Source of the DNA: Pseudomonas baetica
GTDB lineage: Bacteria > Pseudomonadota > Gammaproteobacteria > Pseudomonadales > Pseudomonadaceae
Length of the DNA stretch: 64,000 bases
Direction: 5' to 3'
NCBI RefSeq assembly: GCF_019733355.1
Contig: NZ_JAIHLQ010000003.1
Coordinates: 124,001 to 188,000, forward strand
This document shows positions 24,704 through 34,547 of the stretch, in pieces. Every line of letters begins with the position of its first letter. Position 1 is the first letter of the stretch. A program made the position numbers and the translations under genes. The notes under the pieces are model-generated. The model saw nothing but the letters and a program-made list of their open reading frames with translations, had not been told where the DNA came from and ran no database searches.

Positions 24704-26062
24704 ATGGCCTACGATTTTGACCTTTATGTGATTGGTGCCGGTTCCGGTGGTGTGCGGGCTGCGCGGTTTGCGGCCGGTTTTGGTGCAAAAGTGGCCGTGG
24801 CCGAGAGCCGTTATCTGGGCGGTACTTGTGTCAACGTCGGCTGCGTGCCGAAAAAACTGTTGGTGTACGGGGCGCATTTCGCCGAAGACTTCGAGCAGGC
24901 ATCCGGTTTCGGCTGGAGTCTGGGTGAGGCCAGTTTCGATTGGGCAACGCTGATTGCCAACAAGGATCGCGAGATCAATCGCCTGAACGGCATTTATCGC
25001 AATTTACTGGTCAACAGCGGTGTGACCCTGCATGAAGCTCATGCCAGGATCGTTGGTCCGCATGAGGTTGAAGTCGATGGAAAGCGCTTTACTGCAAAAA
25101 ATATCCTGATTGCCACGGGCGGCTGGCCGCACATCCCGCAGATTCCGGGGCACGAACATGCGATTGGCTCCAATGAGGCGTTTTTCCTCAAAGAGTTGCC
25201 TAAACGCGTATTGGTGGTGGGCGGCGGTTACATCGCGGTCGAGTTCGCTGGCATCTTCCATGGCCTGGGTGCAGACACGACGCTGCTGTATCGCGGCGAT
25301 CTGTTCTTGCGTGGCTTCGATGGCGCGGTTCGCAAGCATTTGCAGGAAGAGCTGACCAAGCGTGGGCTGGATCTGCAATTCAATGCCGATATCGCGAGCA
25401 TCGAAAAACAGGTTGACGGCAGCTTGAAAGCCACCCTCAAGGATGGGCGCGTCCTTGAAGCGGACTGTATTTTCTACGCCACCGGTCGTCGTCCGATGCT
25501 GGACAATCTGGGGTTGGAAAACACCGACGTGCAGCTCAATGACAAAGGTTTCATCAAGGTCGATGAGCAGTACCAGACCACTGAGCCTTCGATTCTGGCG
25601 CTGGGCGACGTGATTGGTCGCGTGCAACTCACGCCCGTGGCATTGGCCGAAGGTATGGCAGTGGCGCGTCGCCTGTTCAAGCCGGAGCAATACCGTCCGG
25701 TGGATTACAAGATGATCCCGACGGCGGTGTTCAGTCTGCCGAACATCGGTACGGTCGGCTTGACCGAAGAGGAGGCCCGAGAGGCGGGCCACGAAGTGGT
25801 GATTTACGAAAGCCGCTTCCGGCCAATGAAGCTGACTCTGACCGAGTGTCAGGAGAAAACGCTGATGAAGCTGGTGGTCGACGGCAAGACCGACAAAGTG
25901 CTCGGTTGCCATATGGTTGGCCCGGATGCCGGCGAAATCGTGCAGGGGCTGGCGATTGCGTTGAAGGCTGGCGCCACCAAGCGTGACTTCGACGACACGA
26001 TCGGGGTTCACCCGACGGCCGCCGAAGAGTTTGTCACCATGCGTACACCGGTCGGCGCTTAA
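24704..26062 (+). CDS. gor: Glutathione reductase Gor
   Basis: A 452-residue FAD flavoprotein that reduces glutathione disulfide with [16 protein letters not shown] binds [16 protein letters not shown] holds the redox pair Cys42/Cys47; [12 protein letters not shown] is the second dinucleotide site, and the following [11 protein letters not shown] with arginines favours NADPH over NADH. The C-terminal interface has the catalytic HPTAAEE. The start has CGAGGAGATAGAA before it. Its end overlaps the convergent coiled-coil gene by four bases. Confidence 0.96.
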   Translation: MAYDFDLYVIGAGSGGVRAARFAAGFGAKVAVAESRYLGGTCVNVGCVPKKLLVYGAHFAEDFEQASGFGWSLGEASFDWATLIANKDREINRLNGIYRNLLVNSGVTLHEAHARIVGPHEVEVDGKRFTAKNILIATGGWPHIPQIPGHEHAIGSNEAFFLKELPKRVLVVGGGYIAVEFAGIFHGLGADTTLLYRGDLFLRGFDGAVRKHLQEELTKRGLDLQFNADIASIEKQVDGSLKATLKDGRVLEADCIFYATGRRPMLDNLGLENTDVQLNDKGFIKVDEQYQTTEPSILALGDVIGRVQLTPVALAEGMAVARRLFKPEQYRPVDYKMIPTAVFSLPNIGTVGLTEEEAREAGHEVVIYESRFRPMKLTLTECQEKTLMKLVVDGKTDKVLGCHMVGPDAGEIVQGLAIALKAGATKRDFDDTIGVHPTAAEEFVTMRTPVGA

Positions 26063-27075
26063 GCGTCTTTCGGTTTGGCCGAGTCTGGCGCTGCCGCAAC
26101 GGTAGCCGCCAGGCGCAGGCTGTCTTCCAGGCTCGCCTGAGTCTCGGTCAACTCCTTTTCCAGTGACTGATTAAGCAACGTCTGTTCTTCGACGCTCTGC
26201 TTGAGTGTCTGACTTTCCAGTGATGCCACGCGCAAGCGTTCCTGGAGGAGGGTGCGTTCGCTGTCGACCCGGGTGGCCTGCTCCAGCAATTGGTCCTGAC
26301 GCTGATTGCTCTGTTTGAGCTGCTCCTGCATCAGGCTCAATTCGCGCTGGGTGCCACGGTTCTCGGTGAGCAGGCGCTCGTTGTCGCGGTGTAGCTGAGT
26401 AATTTCGTCCTGTCGAACCAGCGCGCTTTGCTGTGCTTGGCGCAGCTCTGCCTGTAACTGCTGCACCTGGCCTTCGTGGCGGCTCTGTTCCTGCTCACGC
26501 TGTTCTTTGGTGGCGTTGCGGTAATGCTCCAGCGCGTCGCGGGCATGCAGGTGTTTTTCTTCCAGCGAGCGAATCTGCTCGTCCTTGTCCTGTAAGCGCA
26601 ATTCAAAGTCGGCCAATGCCTGATTCAGACCGGCATTGCGGGTTTGCTCGGTTTGCAGCATCGAGCGGGTGTTGCCCAGCGCTTCCGATTCGCGCTCCAG
26701 TGCGGCGCCTTGAATCTCGTGCTGATGCTCCAGTTGCTCTAGAGCATGGCGAGTCTGTTTCAGTTCGGATTCGAGTGCCTCGCGTTGCTCCTCAAACTGC
26801 TCACGAGCCTGTTCGATAGGTTCTTGCGCCTGCTCTTTAAGGCGCTGAGCAAGGCGTGAAACCAGTGCTGTGAGCTCGTCATCAATTGGTTCAGCCGATG
26901 CTTCGATCGGCTGGGCGCCGTCATCCAGTTCCTTCAAATAGCGATGGATCGTGGTTTTCGAACCGGTGTTACCCATTTCAATGCGTACGGCATCGATGCT
27001 CGGGTGTTCGCCTCGGGCCAGGATCGCTGTTCGCGCGATTTGAACCAGCGCTTTGGTAATGCCGCCACGGGCCAT
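26059..27075 (-). CDS. KfrA-type DNA-binding coiled-coil protein, TnpT-like
   Basis: A 338-residue protein. Residues 1-60 ([19 protein letters not shown], then [16 protein letters not shown]) form a helix-turn-helix of the KfrA N-terminal type; residues 75 to 330 are one long coiled coil rich in Gln, Glu and Leu. It is divergent from a tyrosine recombinase across a repeat-rich spacer. That is the layout of tnpT and tnpS in Tn4651-type transposons, where TnpT and TnpS together resolve cointegrates. No transposase or terminal repeat is near, so this seems a chromosomal relative. ATG 27075 is chosen because it starts the DNA-binding domain directly; the ATG at 27132 lies within the spacer repeats. 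Confidence 0.75.
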   Translation of the reverse strand: MARGGITKALVQIARTAILARGEHPSIDAVRIEMGNTGSKTTIHRYLKELDDGAQPIEASAEPIDDELTALVSRLAQRLKEQAQEPIEQAREQFEEQREALESELKQTRHALEQLEHQHEIQGAALERESEALGNTRSMLQTEQTRNAGLNQALADFELRLQDKDEQIRSLEEKHLHARDALEHYRNATKEQREQEQSRHEGQVQQLQAELRQAQQSALVRQDEITQLHRDNERLLTENRGTQRELSLMQEQLKQSNQRQDQLLEQATRVDSERTLLQERLRVASLESQTLKQSVEEQTLLNQSLEKELTETQASLEDSLRLAATVAAAPDSAKPKDA

Positions 27076-27091
27076 GTTAGCTCCTACGGTT

Positions 27092-27187
27092 ATGTACTGT
27101 GGTACATGCCACAAAAGTACGCAGTGTACCATGTCAAAAATAAAGATAAATCTCTGGTATTTAAGACGCGGGATATTCTGGTATTAC
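27092..27187. promoter_or_regulatory. Repeat-rich spacer between the coiled-coil protein and recombinase genes
   Basis: ATGTAC-TGTG-GTACAT (27092-27107) is a perfect palindrome, overlapped by TGTGG-N6-CCACA (27098-27113). GTAC occurs four times (27094, 27102, 27117, 27126). TCTGGTATT is repeated directly at 27153 and 27177, the second copy within GGGATATTCTGGTATTACCC, an imperfect inverted repeat that resembles a recombinase core site. The first block is probably the operator of the KfrA-type protein; the second may be the crossover site. Both are inferred. Confidence 0.5.
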
Positions 27188-27252
27188 CCAGTGTCAGGTG
27201 ATTAAATCCGCTCTTTGATCTCCGAATCAGTACGCCAGCGAGAAAACAGCCC

Positions 27253-28191
27253 ATGAGCGATCTGGATCGCTATCTTCAAGCCGCTACCCGTGACAACACC
27301 CGCCGCAGTTATCGTGCGGCTATCGAGCATTTCGAAGTGAGCTGGGGCGGATTTCTGCCGGCCACGGCCGACAACGTTGCGCGGTATCTGGTCGAGCATG
27401 CAGGCGTGCTGTCGATCAATACGCTCAAGCTGCGGTTGTCGGCGCTGGCGCAGTGGCACAACAGCCAAGGTTTTGCCGACCCGACCAAAGCACCGGTAGT
27501 GCGTAAGGTGTTCAAGGGTATCCGCGCTTTGCACCCGGCCCAGGAGAAGCAAGCCGAACCTCTGCAGTTAAGGGATCTGGAGCGAGTCGTTGATTGGCTG
27601 GAGCAGGAGGCTAAAGCCGCGAAGGAAAAACAGGATCGACCGCAGTTGCTCAAGGCATACCGCGATCGCGCGTTGATTCTGCTTGGCTTCTGGCGTGGTT
27701 TTCGCAGTGATGAATTGTGCCGCTTGCAGATTGAACATGTGCAGGCGCAGGCCGGCAGCGGCATTACGCTGTATCTGCCGCGCAGCAAGAGTGATCGGGA
27801 AAACCTCGGGCAAACGTATCAAACCCCGGCACTTTTGAAGTTGTGCCCGGTTCAGGCTTACATCGATTGGCTCAACGAAGCCGCTTTGGTGCGCGGCCCG
27901 GTTTTCCGTGGCATCGACCGTTGGGGCAATCTGTGCGAGGAGGGCTTGCACGCCAACAGTGTGATACCGCTGTTGCGTCAGGCGCTTGAGCGCGCCGGGA
28001 TCGCTGCCGAGGGTTACACCAGTCACTCTCTGCGTCGCGGTTTTGCGACCTGGGCTCACCAAAGTGGCTGGGATCTGAAGTCTTTGATGAGTTACGTCGG
28101 CTGGAAGGACATGAAGTCAGCCATGCGCTATGTTGAAGCCAGCCCCTTTCAAGGGATGGCCCGGATTACGGATAAGCCGCTGTCGCCCTAG
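27253..28191 (+). CDS. Tyrosine recombinase, TnpS-like
   Basis: A 312-residue site-specific recombinase: N-terminal SAM-like core-binding domain (TRDNTRRSYRAAIEHFE) and C-terminal catalytic domain. Visible catalytic residues are Arg in GFWRGFRSDEL, HSLRRG (HxxR box), Trp in VGWKD at the second His position and the nucleophile Tyr in MRYVE. Replacement of the last His by Trp is tolerated in several recombinase groups. Length and divergent coiled-coil partner match TnpS of Tn4651-like elements. Its target may be the spacer at 27153-27190. Confidence 0.85.
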   Translation: MSDLDRYLQAATRDNTRRSYRAAIEHFEVSWGGFLPATADNVARYLVEHAGVLSINTLKLRLSALAQWHNSQGFADPTKAPVVRKVFKGIRALHPAQEKQAEPLQLRDLERVVDWLEQEAKAAKEKQDRPQLLKAYRDRALILLGFWRGFRSDELCRLQIEHVQAQAGSGITLYLPRSKSDRENLGQTYQTPALLKLCPVQAYIDWLNEAALVRGPVFRGIDRWGNLCEEGLHANSVIPLLRQALERAGIAAEGYTSHSLRRGFATWAHQSGWDLKSLMSYVGWKDMKSAMRYVEASPFQGMARITDKPLSP

Positions 28192-28204
28192 ATATCGTTT
28201 TCTT

Positions 28205-28227
28205 CTATTAATACAGTCCGCTAATAG
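28205..28227 (+). promoter_or_regulatory. LysR-type (OxyR-like) inverted repeat before ahpC
   Basis: CTATTA and TAATAG are perfectly inverted with 11 bases between, containing T-N11-A, about 100 bases before the ahpC start. OxyR, a LysR-type protein, controls ahpC in Pseudomonas; the full four-part ATAG consensus is not present. Confidence 0.45.
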
Positions 28228-28329
28228 CGAAAACAAATCAGCAGCATCAGGTTTGCCAATGAGCCATCCGTCGAGTGAGTGGGTAGGATTCACCCCATCA
28301 ACTTCATAACCCCTGACGGAGAGTCATCA

Positions 28330-28893
28330 ATGCCTATCATCAACAGCCAAGTAAAACCGTTCAAAGCTACCGCGTTCAAAAACGGCGACTTCGTTCAAGT
28401 CTCGGACGCTGATCTGAAAGGCAAGTGGTCGGTCGTATTCTTCTACCCGGCCGACTTCACCTTCGTTTGCCCAACCGAGCTGGAAGACCTGGCTGACAAC
28501 TACGCTGCCTTCCAGAAACTGGGCGTAGAGATCTACAGCGTTTCCACCGATACCCACTTTGCTCACGCGGCTTGGCACAACACCTCGCCAGCCATCGGCA
28601 AAATCCAATACACCATGATCGGCGACCCGACCCAGGTTATCTCCCGCAACTTCGACGTGTTGATCGAAGAAGCTGGCCTGGCTGACCGTGGCACCTTCGT
28701 GATCAATCCAGAAGGCCAGATCAAAATCGTTGAACTGAACGATGGCGGCGTTGGCCGAGACGCTTCCGAACTGCTGCGCAAAATCAAAGCCGCTCAGTAC
28801 GTTGCAGCTCACCCAGGCGAAGTTTGCCCTGCCAAATGGAAAGAAGGCGAGGCCACTCTGGCTCCGTCCCTGGACCTGGTCGGCAAGATCTAA
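28330..28893 (+). CDS. ahpC: Alkyl hydroperoxide reductase AhpC (2-Cys peroxiredoxin)
   Basis: A 187-residue cytosolic peroxiredoxin reducing organic peroxides and H2O2. [14 protein letters not shown] holds peroxidatic Cys47 and GEVCPAKW resolving Cys166. The start [10 protein letters not shown] follows GGAGAGTCATCA. ahpF, its reductase, is the next gene, separated by 124 bases with a strong terminator, so ahpC is probably expressed at a higher level than ahpF. Confidence 0.97.
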   Translation: MPIINSQVKPFKATAFKNGDFVQVSDADLKGKWSVVFFYPADFTFVCPTELEDLADNYAAFQKLGVEIYSVSTDTHFAHAAWHNTSPAIGKIQYTMIGDPTQVISRNFDVLIEEAGLADRGTFVINPEGQIKIVELNDGGVGRDASELLRKIKAAQYVAAHPGEVCPAKWKEGEATLAPSLDLVGKI

Positions 28894-28959
28894 GTCTGTG
28901 ACACGCAACTCAGGGCGGGACTCCGCACCTACTTAAGTAAGCTGCACCGCCCAATAGAA

Positions 28960-28986
28960 AAGCCCGGGCGAGTTTCGCTCGGGCTT
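28960..28986 (+). terminator. Terminator between ahpC and ahpF
   Basis: AAGCCCG and CGGGCTT at the ends of a longer hairpin, followed by seven T. Read-through would supply ahpF. Confidence 0.85.
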
Positions 28987-29017
28987 TTTTTCGCCTCAAA
29001 TAAAGGAAATCGCCCGT

Positions 29018-30580
29018 ATGTTGGACGCCAATCTTAAAGCCCAGTTGAAATCGTACCTGGAACGGGTCACCCAACCGATCGAGATCGTTGCTTCTCTCGA
29101 CGACGGTGCGAAATCCCGTGAAATGCTTGAACTGCTCAAAGACGTTGCCAGTCTTTCGAGCCAAATTACCCTGATCGACAGCGGTGATGACGCACGCAAA
29201 CCGTCTTTCTCGATCAACCGCCCGGGTGCCGACATCAGTCTGCGTTTCGCTGGCATCCCGATGGGCCACGAATTCACCTCGCTGGTGCTGGCCTTGCTGC
29301 AAGTCGGCGGCCACCCTTCGAAAGCCAGTGTTGAAGTGATCGAGCAGATCCGTTCGCTCAAAGGCGAGTTCAGCTTCGAGACTTACTTCTCGCTGTCCTG
29401 CCAGAACTGCCCGGACGTGGTCCAGGCACTGAACTTGATGGCCGTGCTCAACCCTGACATTCGCCACGTCGCCATCGACGGCGCGCTGTTCCAGGAAGAA
29501 GTCAACGATCGCAAGATCATGGCGGTGCCGAGCATCTACCTCAACGGTGAGAATTTCGGTCAGGGCCGCATGGGGCTGGAAGAAATTCTCGCCAAACTCG
29601 ACACTGGCGCCATCGAGCGTCAGGCCGAGAAAATCAGCGCCAAAGAAACCTTTGATGTGCTGGTGGTCGGCGGTGGCCCGGCCGGCGCTTCGGCTGCTAT
29701 CTATGCTGCGCGTAAAGGCATTCGTACTGGCGTTGCCGCCGAGCGTTTCGGCGGTCAGGTGCTGGACACCATGGCTATCGAGAACTTCATTTCCGTACAG
29801 GAGACTGAAGGCCCGAAACTGGCTACGGCCCTGGAAGAGCACGTTAAACAGTACGACGTCGACATCATGAACCTGCAACGCGCCGACAAGTTGATTGCGG
29901 GCAAAAACGGCGAGCTGCATGAAGTCCGTTTCGCCAGCGGCGCGACTCTCAAAGCCAAGAGTGTGATCCTGGCGACCGGCGCGCGGTGGCGTGAAATGAA
30001 CGTGCCGGGCGAGCAGCAATACAGAAACAAAGGCGTGGCGTACTGCCCGCACTGCGATGGCCCGCTGTTCAAAGGCAAGCGCGTAGCGGTAATTGGTGGC
30101 GGTAACTCCGGTGTTGAGGCAGCCATCGATCTGGCCGGTATCGTGTCTCATGTGACGCTGCTGGAGTTCGACGTACAACTGCGTGCTGACGCTGTGTTGC
30201 AGCGCAAACTTCACAGTCTGTCGAACGTGACCGTCATTACCAGTGCGCAAACTACTGAAGTGACAGGCGATGGACAGAAGGTCAATGGCTTGCGTTACAA
30301 GGATCGTCAGACTGACGAGTTGCGTACTGTCGAGCTGGAAGGGATCTTTGTACAAATCGGTCTGTTGCCCAACACCGACTGGCTCAAAGGCACCATCGAG
30401 TTGTCGCCGCGTGGCGAGATCATTGTCGATAACCGTGGGGAAACGTCGATTCCCGGCATCTTCGCTGCGGGTGATGTGACCACTGTGCCGTACAAGCAGA
30501 TCGTGATCGCGGTGGGCGAGGGCGCCAAGGCTTCGCTGAGTGCTTTCGATCACTTGATCCGCACTTCGGCTCCGGCGTAA
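29018..30580 (+). CDS. ahpF: Alkyl hydroperoxide reductase subunit AhpF
   Basis: A 520-residue flavoprotein disulfide reductase that passes NADH electrons to AhpC. The N-terminal tandem thioredoxin folds (1-200) hold Cys128/Cys131 (SCQNCPD). The thioredoxin-reductase-like part has [19 protein letters not shown] for FAD, CPHCDGP with Cys343/Cys346, and [17 protein letters not shown] for [16 protein letters not shown] C-terminal motif is present as [12 protein letters not shown]. The start is preceded by AAAGGAAATCGCCCGT. Confidence 0.97.
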   Translation: MLDANLKAQLKSYLERVTQPIEIVASLDDGAKSREMLELLKDVASLSSQITLIDSGDDARKPSFSINRPGADISLRFAGIPMGHEFTSLVLALLQVGGHPSKASVEVIEQIRSLKGEFSFETYFSLSCQNCPDVVQALNLMAVLNPDIRHVAIDGALFQEEVNDRKIMAVPSIYLNGENFGQGRMGLEEILAKLDTGAIERQAEKISAKETFDVLVVGGGPAGASAAIYAARKGIRTGVAAERFGGQVLDTMAIENFISVQETEGPKLATALEEHVKQYDVDIMNLQRADKLIAGKNGELHEVRFASGATLKAKSVILATGARWREMNVPGEQQYRNKGVAYCPHCDGPLFKGKRVAVIGGGNSGVEAAIDLAGIVSHVTLLEFDVQLRADAVLQRKLHSLSNVTVITSAQTTEVTGDGQKVNGLRYKDRQTDELRTVELEGIFVQIGLLPNTDWLKGTIELSPRGEIIVDNRGETSIPGIFAAGDVTTVPYKQIVIAVGEGAKASLSAFDHLIRTSAPA

Positions 30581-30606
30581 ACGCCCGGCCTGAAAACACC
30601 AAACCA

Positions 30607-30695
30607 GTGTGGGAGCGGCTTGCTCGCGAAAGCGTCCGTACAGTCAGCATCATTGCTGAATGACACACCGCATTCGCGAGCAAGCCCGTTCTCAC
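30607..30695. repeat. REPIN (inverted REP doublet)
   Basis: TGTGGGAGCGGCTTGCTCGC begins the left arm and TTCGCGAGCAAGCCCG the right arm, facing each other across about 40 bases, between convergent ahpF and gloA. Confidence 0.85.
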
Positions 30696-30715
30696 AGGTG
30701 TTTGGGGCTATTGAG

Positions 30716-31237
30716 TTACATAGGCGCTGGCTGAATGATCTCGACCCAGTAGCCGTCCGGATCCTTGATGAACGCCAGACTTTTCATGCGGCCATCGCTC
30801 AGGCGCTTCTGGAAGTCGCAGCCCAGCTCTTCGAAGCGTGCGCAGGCAGCAACGATGTCTGGCACCGAGATGCAGATGTGACCAAAGCCACGCGGATCAG
30901 TGTTGCCATTGTGGTAAGCAAAGTCAGCGTCGTTTTCGGTGCCGTGGTTGTGCGTCAGTTCCAGAATGCCCGGGATCGACTTCATCCATTCGGTGCGGGC
31001 GGCGGCATCGGCCGGGATCTGCGCCTTGTCGACCAGTGCGAGGAAATACAGGCTGAACTCGGCGTCCGGGAAGTCACGTTTTTCAACCAGCGAAAAACCC
31101 AGCACGCGGGTGTAGAAGTCCAGCGAGCGGGTAATGTCTTTTACACGCAGCATGGTGTGGTTGAAGACGAAGTTGCGGGTTGCGCTGTCTGGCGTGGCGG
31201 TGACGCCGGGGAAGGTGTTCAGTTCGTTGAGGCTCAT
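30716..31237 (-). CDS. gloA: Lactoylglutathione lyase (glyoxalase I) GloA
   Basis: A 173-residue metalloenzyme that converts the methylglyoxal-glutathione adduct to lactoylglutathione. Metal ligands are visible in FVFNHTMLRV (His), GILELTHNHGTE (Glu), GFGHICISV (His) and YWVEIIQP (Glu). This is the longer, eukaryote-like glyoxalase form. ATG 31237 follows TTGGAGGGCCC, which excludes an upstream ATG at 31276. It is monocistronic, with a REPIN behind. Confidence 0.95.
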   Translation of the reverse strand: MSLNELNTFPGVTATPDSATRNFVFNHTMLRVKDITRSLDFYTRVLGFSLVEKRDFPDAEFSLYFLALVDKAQIPADAAARTEWMKSIPGILELTHNHGTENDADFAYHNGNTDPRGFGHICISVPDIVAACARFEELGCDFQKRLSDGRMKSLAFIKDPDGYWVEIIQPAPM

Positions 31238-31377
31238 GGGCCCTCCAATAACGATGGGGCGAGTGTATGGGCGCAATGATACGCATGCCTGTCAGCATCG
31301 CCAAATGAAAGGGCAGGCTTGCCCTCCGTGCAGGCGGGGCTCAGACTTTGCCGTTCAATCTGCGAGTGTGTCCGGCA

Positions 31378-31896
31378 ATGATCCGACTGTTCAAATCCAT
31401 GTTTGTTTACTTTGTCTTTTCGCTAATCGCCATGAGCGTTTTCGCTGGCGAGCCCGATATCACTTGGCCCGCAGGCTGGGAGGTCGAAGCGCTGACTGAT
31501 GTGGCACCACAGGTTTCCCGTCAGCGGGCGGTCAAGAACGATGCCGATGGCAATCAGGTGATGGTGATGGAACTCACGATGACTCGGGTCGAATCGGGTC
31601 ATCAGGTTAACTTGCAGGGTGTGTTGCTGGAAATGCGCAAGTCGATACAAAAAGACTTTTTCCAAGGGGGGTATCAGAGTGTCTGCAATAAGGTGCATAC
31701 GACGATGCTTGGTGCTTTGTCTGCGCTGGAGACGACTTGCACAGTGACCGAAAACGGCCGGCATGTGTTATCGCAAACGCTGGTGGCGGCGGTCGACGCG
31801 GATAAGGCTTATGTACTTTCCTATGCCGGCCAGGCGCAGGTTTATAAAGCAAGCGCGGATGAGATCGTGGCGGTGAGAAACAGCCTGAAACTTTAA
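31378..31896 (+). CDS. DUF4946 secreted protein
   Basis: A 172-residue protein with a signal peptide (MIRLFKSMFVYFVFSLIAMS to FAGEP) and a globular domain matching DUF4946: WPAGWEVEAL near the N-terminus, two cysteines (VCNK and TTCTV) and a C-terminal helix ending IVAVRNSLKL. A periplasmic or envelope protein of unknown function. ATG 31378 is chosen; ATG 31399 inside the signal is less likely. The 219 bases after it, to the terminator at 32078, hold no clear gene. Confidence 0.75.
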   Translation: MIRLFKSMFVYFVFSLIAMSVFAGEPDITWPAGWEVEALTDVAPQVSRQRAVKNDADGNQVMVMELTMTRVESGHQVNLQGVLLEMRKSIQKDFFQGGYQSVCNKVHTTMLGALSALETTCTVTENGRHVLSQTLVAAVDADKAYVLSYAGQAQVYKASADEIVAVRNSLKL

Positions 31897-32077
31897 GTTC
31901 CTGTACTTTTCAAGGCTTGGTTAGATACCCGAAGGGATTAAGCATAAAGTTTAATGATGGCCATTTTCGCAACATTGCGCGGCAAAATGTTTAGGTCCCT
32001 TGGCTCGGGGAGGTTATAGAAAGCTCGCAACTTGCACGATGAAATTCATTTCATTTGTTAGATATTGTCAATAAAAA

Positions 32078-32099
32078 AGCCCCGCATGAGGCAGGGCTT
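32078..32099 (-). terminator. Terminator of the MvaT-family gene
   Basis: AAGCCC and GGGCTT arms, followed on the minus strand by a T-run (A-run 32073-32079). Confidence 0.75.
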
Positions 32100-32115
32100 G
32101 TTTGTTGGCGAGGGA

Positions 32116-32481
32116 TTAACCGCGCAACCAGGAATCAACGGTGGCTGCACCGTATTGTTCCTTCCAGGCTTTAAGGCCGCGGTGGTTGCCGCCCTTGGTC
32201 TCGATCAGTTCGCCGGTGTGCGGATTCTGATAGACCTTGACCACGCGAGCGCGGCGGGTTTTAGGGGCTGCAGTAGTTTGCAGACCGGATTTTGCCGGAT
32301 TCGGATCGAGAATGGCGATGATGTCTCTCAGGCCTTTGCCGTAGGTTTTCATCAGCCCTTGGAGCTTTTCTTCGAATTCGATTTCTTTCTTGAGCCCGGC
32401 ATCGTTCTTCAGCGATTCCAGCTGCTTGAGCTGTTCCTGAAGGGCCTTTTCAGCTGCACGAAATTCAGCGAGTCTGGACAA
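32116..32481 (-). CDS. MvaT/MvaU-family H-NS-like silencer, TTG start
   Basis: A 121-residue nucleoid protein. The N-terminal coiled coil SRLAEFRAAEKALQEQLKQL mediates oligomers, EIEFEEKLQGLM is a family block, and the C-terminus has an AT-hook-like DNA-binding motif (YQNPHTGELIETKGGNHRGL). MvaT-family proteins silence AT-rich and horizontally acquired genes and control biofilm and virulence functions. The N-terminus resembles MvaU more than MvaT. TTG 32481, behind GGAGTAAAGATA, fits the family N-terminus; no ATG does. The 235-base upstream region is AT-rich and probably subject to self-regulation. Confidence 0.9.
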   Translation of the reverse strand: MSRLAEFRAAEKALQEQLKQLESLKNDAGLKKEIEFEEKLQGLMKTYGKGLRDIIAILDPNPAKSGLQTTAAPKTRRARVVKVYQNPHTGELIETKGGNHRGLKAWKEQYGAATVDSWLRG

Positions 32482-32716
32482 TATCTTTACTCCAATAGTG
32501 TGTTTGGCTGATACCAACCGCAAACAAAGCTAAAAGCCAAGAGCCTTGTAGCGACTCGGTGATAATTGGCTCACCTGCCAATCTTGCACAGGCAAGAAAA
32601 ATTGTAGTTGTTAATGCCTCAGGAGTAAATCCTGACGTTGTACTTATGTAACAACAGTGGTCTTTTGTATCAATTTGGTGCGCCTTGTCGGCGCGTCACG
32701 CTTAATCTCTGGCTAG

Positions 32717-34252
32717 TTAATGGTGACTTAATGCACTAATGAAGTCTGCCGCCGGCATGGGTTTGCCATAGAGATAGCCCTGCAGGAAGTTGACGTTGTG
32801 CGCAGTCAGGTAGTCGGCCTGCGCCTGAGTTTCGACACCTTCGGCAACAATGCCCAGATCCAGCTTGGCCGAGAGTTCGATGATGGTATCGAGAATATGC
32901 CGTGAGAGCGCATCGACGCCGATCATGGCGACGAAGCTCTGATCGATCTTGAGGAAATCCACATTGAATTTGCGCAAATAACCCAGACTTGAATGACCGG
33001 TGCCGAAATCGTCGATGGCGATCATCACGCCCATGGCGTTCAGTTGTTCAAACAGTTGTCGTGTTGTCTCGGTGGGCTCGATCAGCTCGCGTTCTGTTAA
33101 CTCCAGCACCAGGTTGATGCTCCCGGGTGCGAAGGCGGTGAGAAATTCGCGGCAGTCTTCCACCAGTTCCAGATCCTGACAATGGCTTGCCGTGATGTTG
33201 ATACCGATATGAAACGGTGTGGTGAAGGTCGATGACGGTGGTCCGAGCAACGCCGCTGTCTGTCGCATCAAAGCGCGGGTCATTGGCACGATCAAGCCCG
33301 AGTGTTCGGCGAACGGGATAAACAGATCTGGACGCACCAGGCCTTCTTTTGGATGGTTCCAGCGCATCAACACCTCGGCGCCCGACCACTTTTTGCTCTC
33401 GCCATGAACCACTGGCTGGAAGTACGCAATGAACTCGCCGGCATCCAAGGCCCGGAGCATTTCGTGGCTCGGCGAGGTGGCGCGTTTTTGCAGGACATGG
33501 CTGATCGCGCCCGAGACCACGCCAAAGAACATCAGCAGGCTGAACAGCGGCGGGTATTCGTGGGTCATATAGCGCCAGACTTCACCTTCGGGATAGCCCG
33601 CCGACACACTGAATGCGTAGCGCGAAGAGTCGAGCTTGCTCTGCGCTACCGGCAGCACGGGGAGGGCGCCGTTGTGTACCTCGCCATTGGCGGACAGCCA
33701 GCTATCGCCCACTTGCAGTAACAGCAACCTCTGCCGGCCAATCAACCGCAGCACGTTGCTCAGGTGATAGCCGTCGAGTGTCGTCAATGCACTGCCACGA
33801 CCTTCGCTGAGTCGATACACCAGCAGCGCAGTATTCGGTGTCACCGGGTTGCCGTTCATCAACCACAACTTGCCTTGTGTGTAATCGCCAGCATTGACGG
33901 CTTCCTCATAGTCGCCGAACAACGAACTGCAATAGAGGTTGTGGTCCCAGACAAGATTGGTCGAGCGCACGAAGGGGCGGCGGGTGACTTGCTCGCGCAG
34001 GGCCAGTTTGACGTCTTCACAGCGCTGGCCGGCCAGCGGCAATAACTCGCGGGCCGCCTGAGCAGTGTTGTCGAGCATCAGTTCAAACTGCCGCAATGCC
34101 TCTTCGGCGGTCTGCTGTGAGCCCTGCTGGAGGGTACGTTCGGCCTGCAGGTAAAGAATCACGCTGCCCAGCAACACGGGAAGCAGGCCGCAGAGCAATG
34201 TCACGGCAATACGGGTGCTACGTTTGCGGCGAGATCTGACGGTTAACGGCAT
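32717..34252 (-). CDS. CSS-motif EAL phosphodiesterase, membrane-bound
   Basis: A 511-residue c-di-GMP phosphodiesterase. Transmembrane segment 1 (residues 15-34) and 2 (around 240-255) bracket a periplasmic CSS domain with NLYCSSLFG, whose cysteine redox state controls such enzymes in E. coli. The EAL domain has AEVLMRW (EVL in place of EAL, a common active variant), NITASHC, LELTERELIE, IDDFGTGHSSLGYL, FLKIDQSF and EGVETQAQ, so metal and substrate residues are complete. It hydrolyses c-di-GMP to pGpG and thus favours motility. There is no GGDEF domain. Confidence 0.92.
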   Translation of the reverse strand: MPLTVRSRRKRSTRIAVTLLCGLLPVLLGSVILYLQAERTLQQGSQQTAEEALRQFELMLDNTAQAARELLPLAGQRCEDVKLALREQVTRRPFVRSTNLVWDHNLYCSSLFGDYEEAVNAGDYTQGKLWLMNGNPVTPNTALLVYRLSEGRGSALTTLDGYHLSNVLRLIGRQRLLLLQVGDSWLSANGEVHNGALPVLPVAQSKLDSSRYAFSVSAGYPEGEVWRYMTHEYPPLFSLLMFFGVVSGAISHVLQKRATSPSHEMLRALDAGEFIAYFQPVVHGESKKWSGAEVLMRWNHPKEGLVRPDLFIPFAEHSGLIVPMTRALMRQTAALLGPPSSTFTTPFHIGINITASHCQDLELVEDCREFLTAFAPGSINLVLELTERELIEPTETTRQLFEQLNAMGVMIAIDDFGTGHSSLGYLRKFNVDFLKIDQSFVAMIGVDALSRHILDTIIELSAKLDLGIVAEGVETQAQADYLTAHNVNFLQGYLYGKPMPAADFISALSHH

Positions 34253-34457
34253 GGGCGCATCCTGTGGCTAAAAAATGGGGCTCTCGAATGCAGGCCGGGC
34301 ATCGGTGCAACGCTTGCAAACAGTTTGTTCAGGGGATGATAGATGGCGGATAACGCTTGTGCAGCCAGCCCGGTAAAGCCAGTGCTGTTCTGTGCGCCGC
34401 AACAGACCTCTTGCATCGCCCGCAGAAAAGCGGATTTTATAGAGAGGGCAGACAACC

Positions 34458-34487
34458 CGATTTACGCTGTGTAGAATCGGTTTACGC
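34458..34487 (+). promoter_or_regulatory. Direct repeats upstream of hpd
   Basis: CGATTTACGC (34458-34467) and CGGTTTACGC (34478-34487) lie 20 bases apart, two helical turns. PhhR/TyrR-type half-sites contain TTTAC, and PhhR regulates hpd in Pseudomonas, so a PhhR site is possible; spacing and orientation differ from the classical palindrome. Confidence 0.35.
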
Positions 34488-34547
34488 ATACAATAATAAT
34501 CGTCTTCTGGCAGCAGAAGCCTCGCCCGCAAGAGCCTTGGGTCGACA

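Noticed and set aside
27253..28191. Recombinase as the integrase of the prophage-like element at the left end
   Set aside because: It lies 23 kb away amid housekeeping genes and pairs with the coiled-coil gene, not with an att site.
28910..30553. 547-codon minus-strand frame opposite ahpF
   Set aside because: ahpF is certain from its redox motifs; this is its complement.
32717..34252. EVL in place of EAL as a sign of a dead phosphodiesterase
   Set aside because: EVL is a common active variant and all other metal- and substrate-binding motifs are present.
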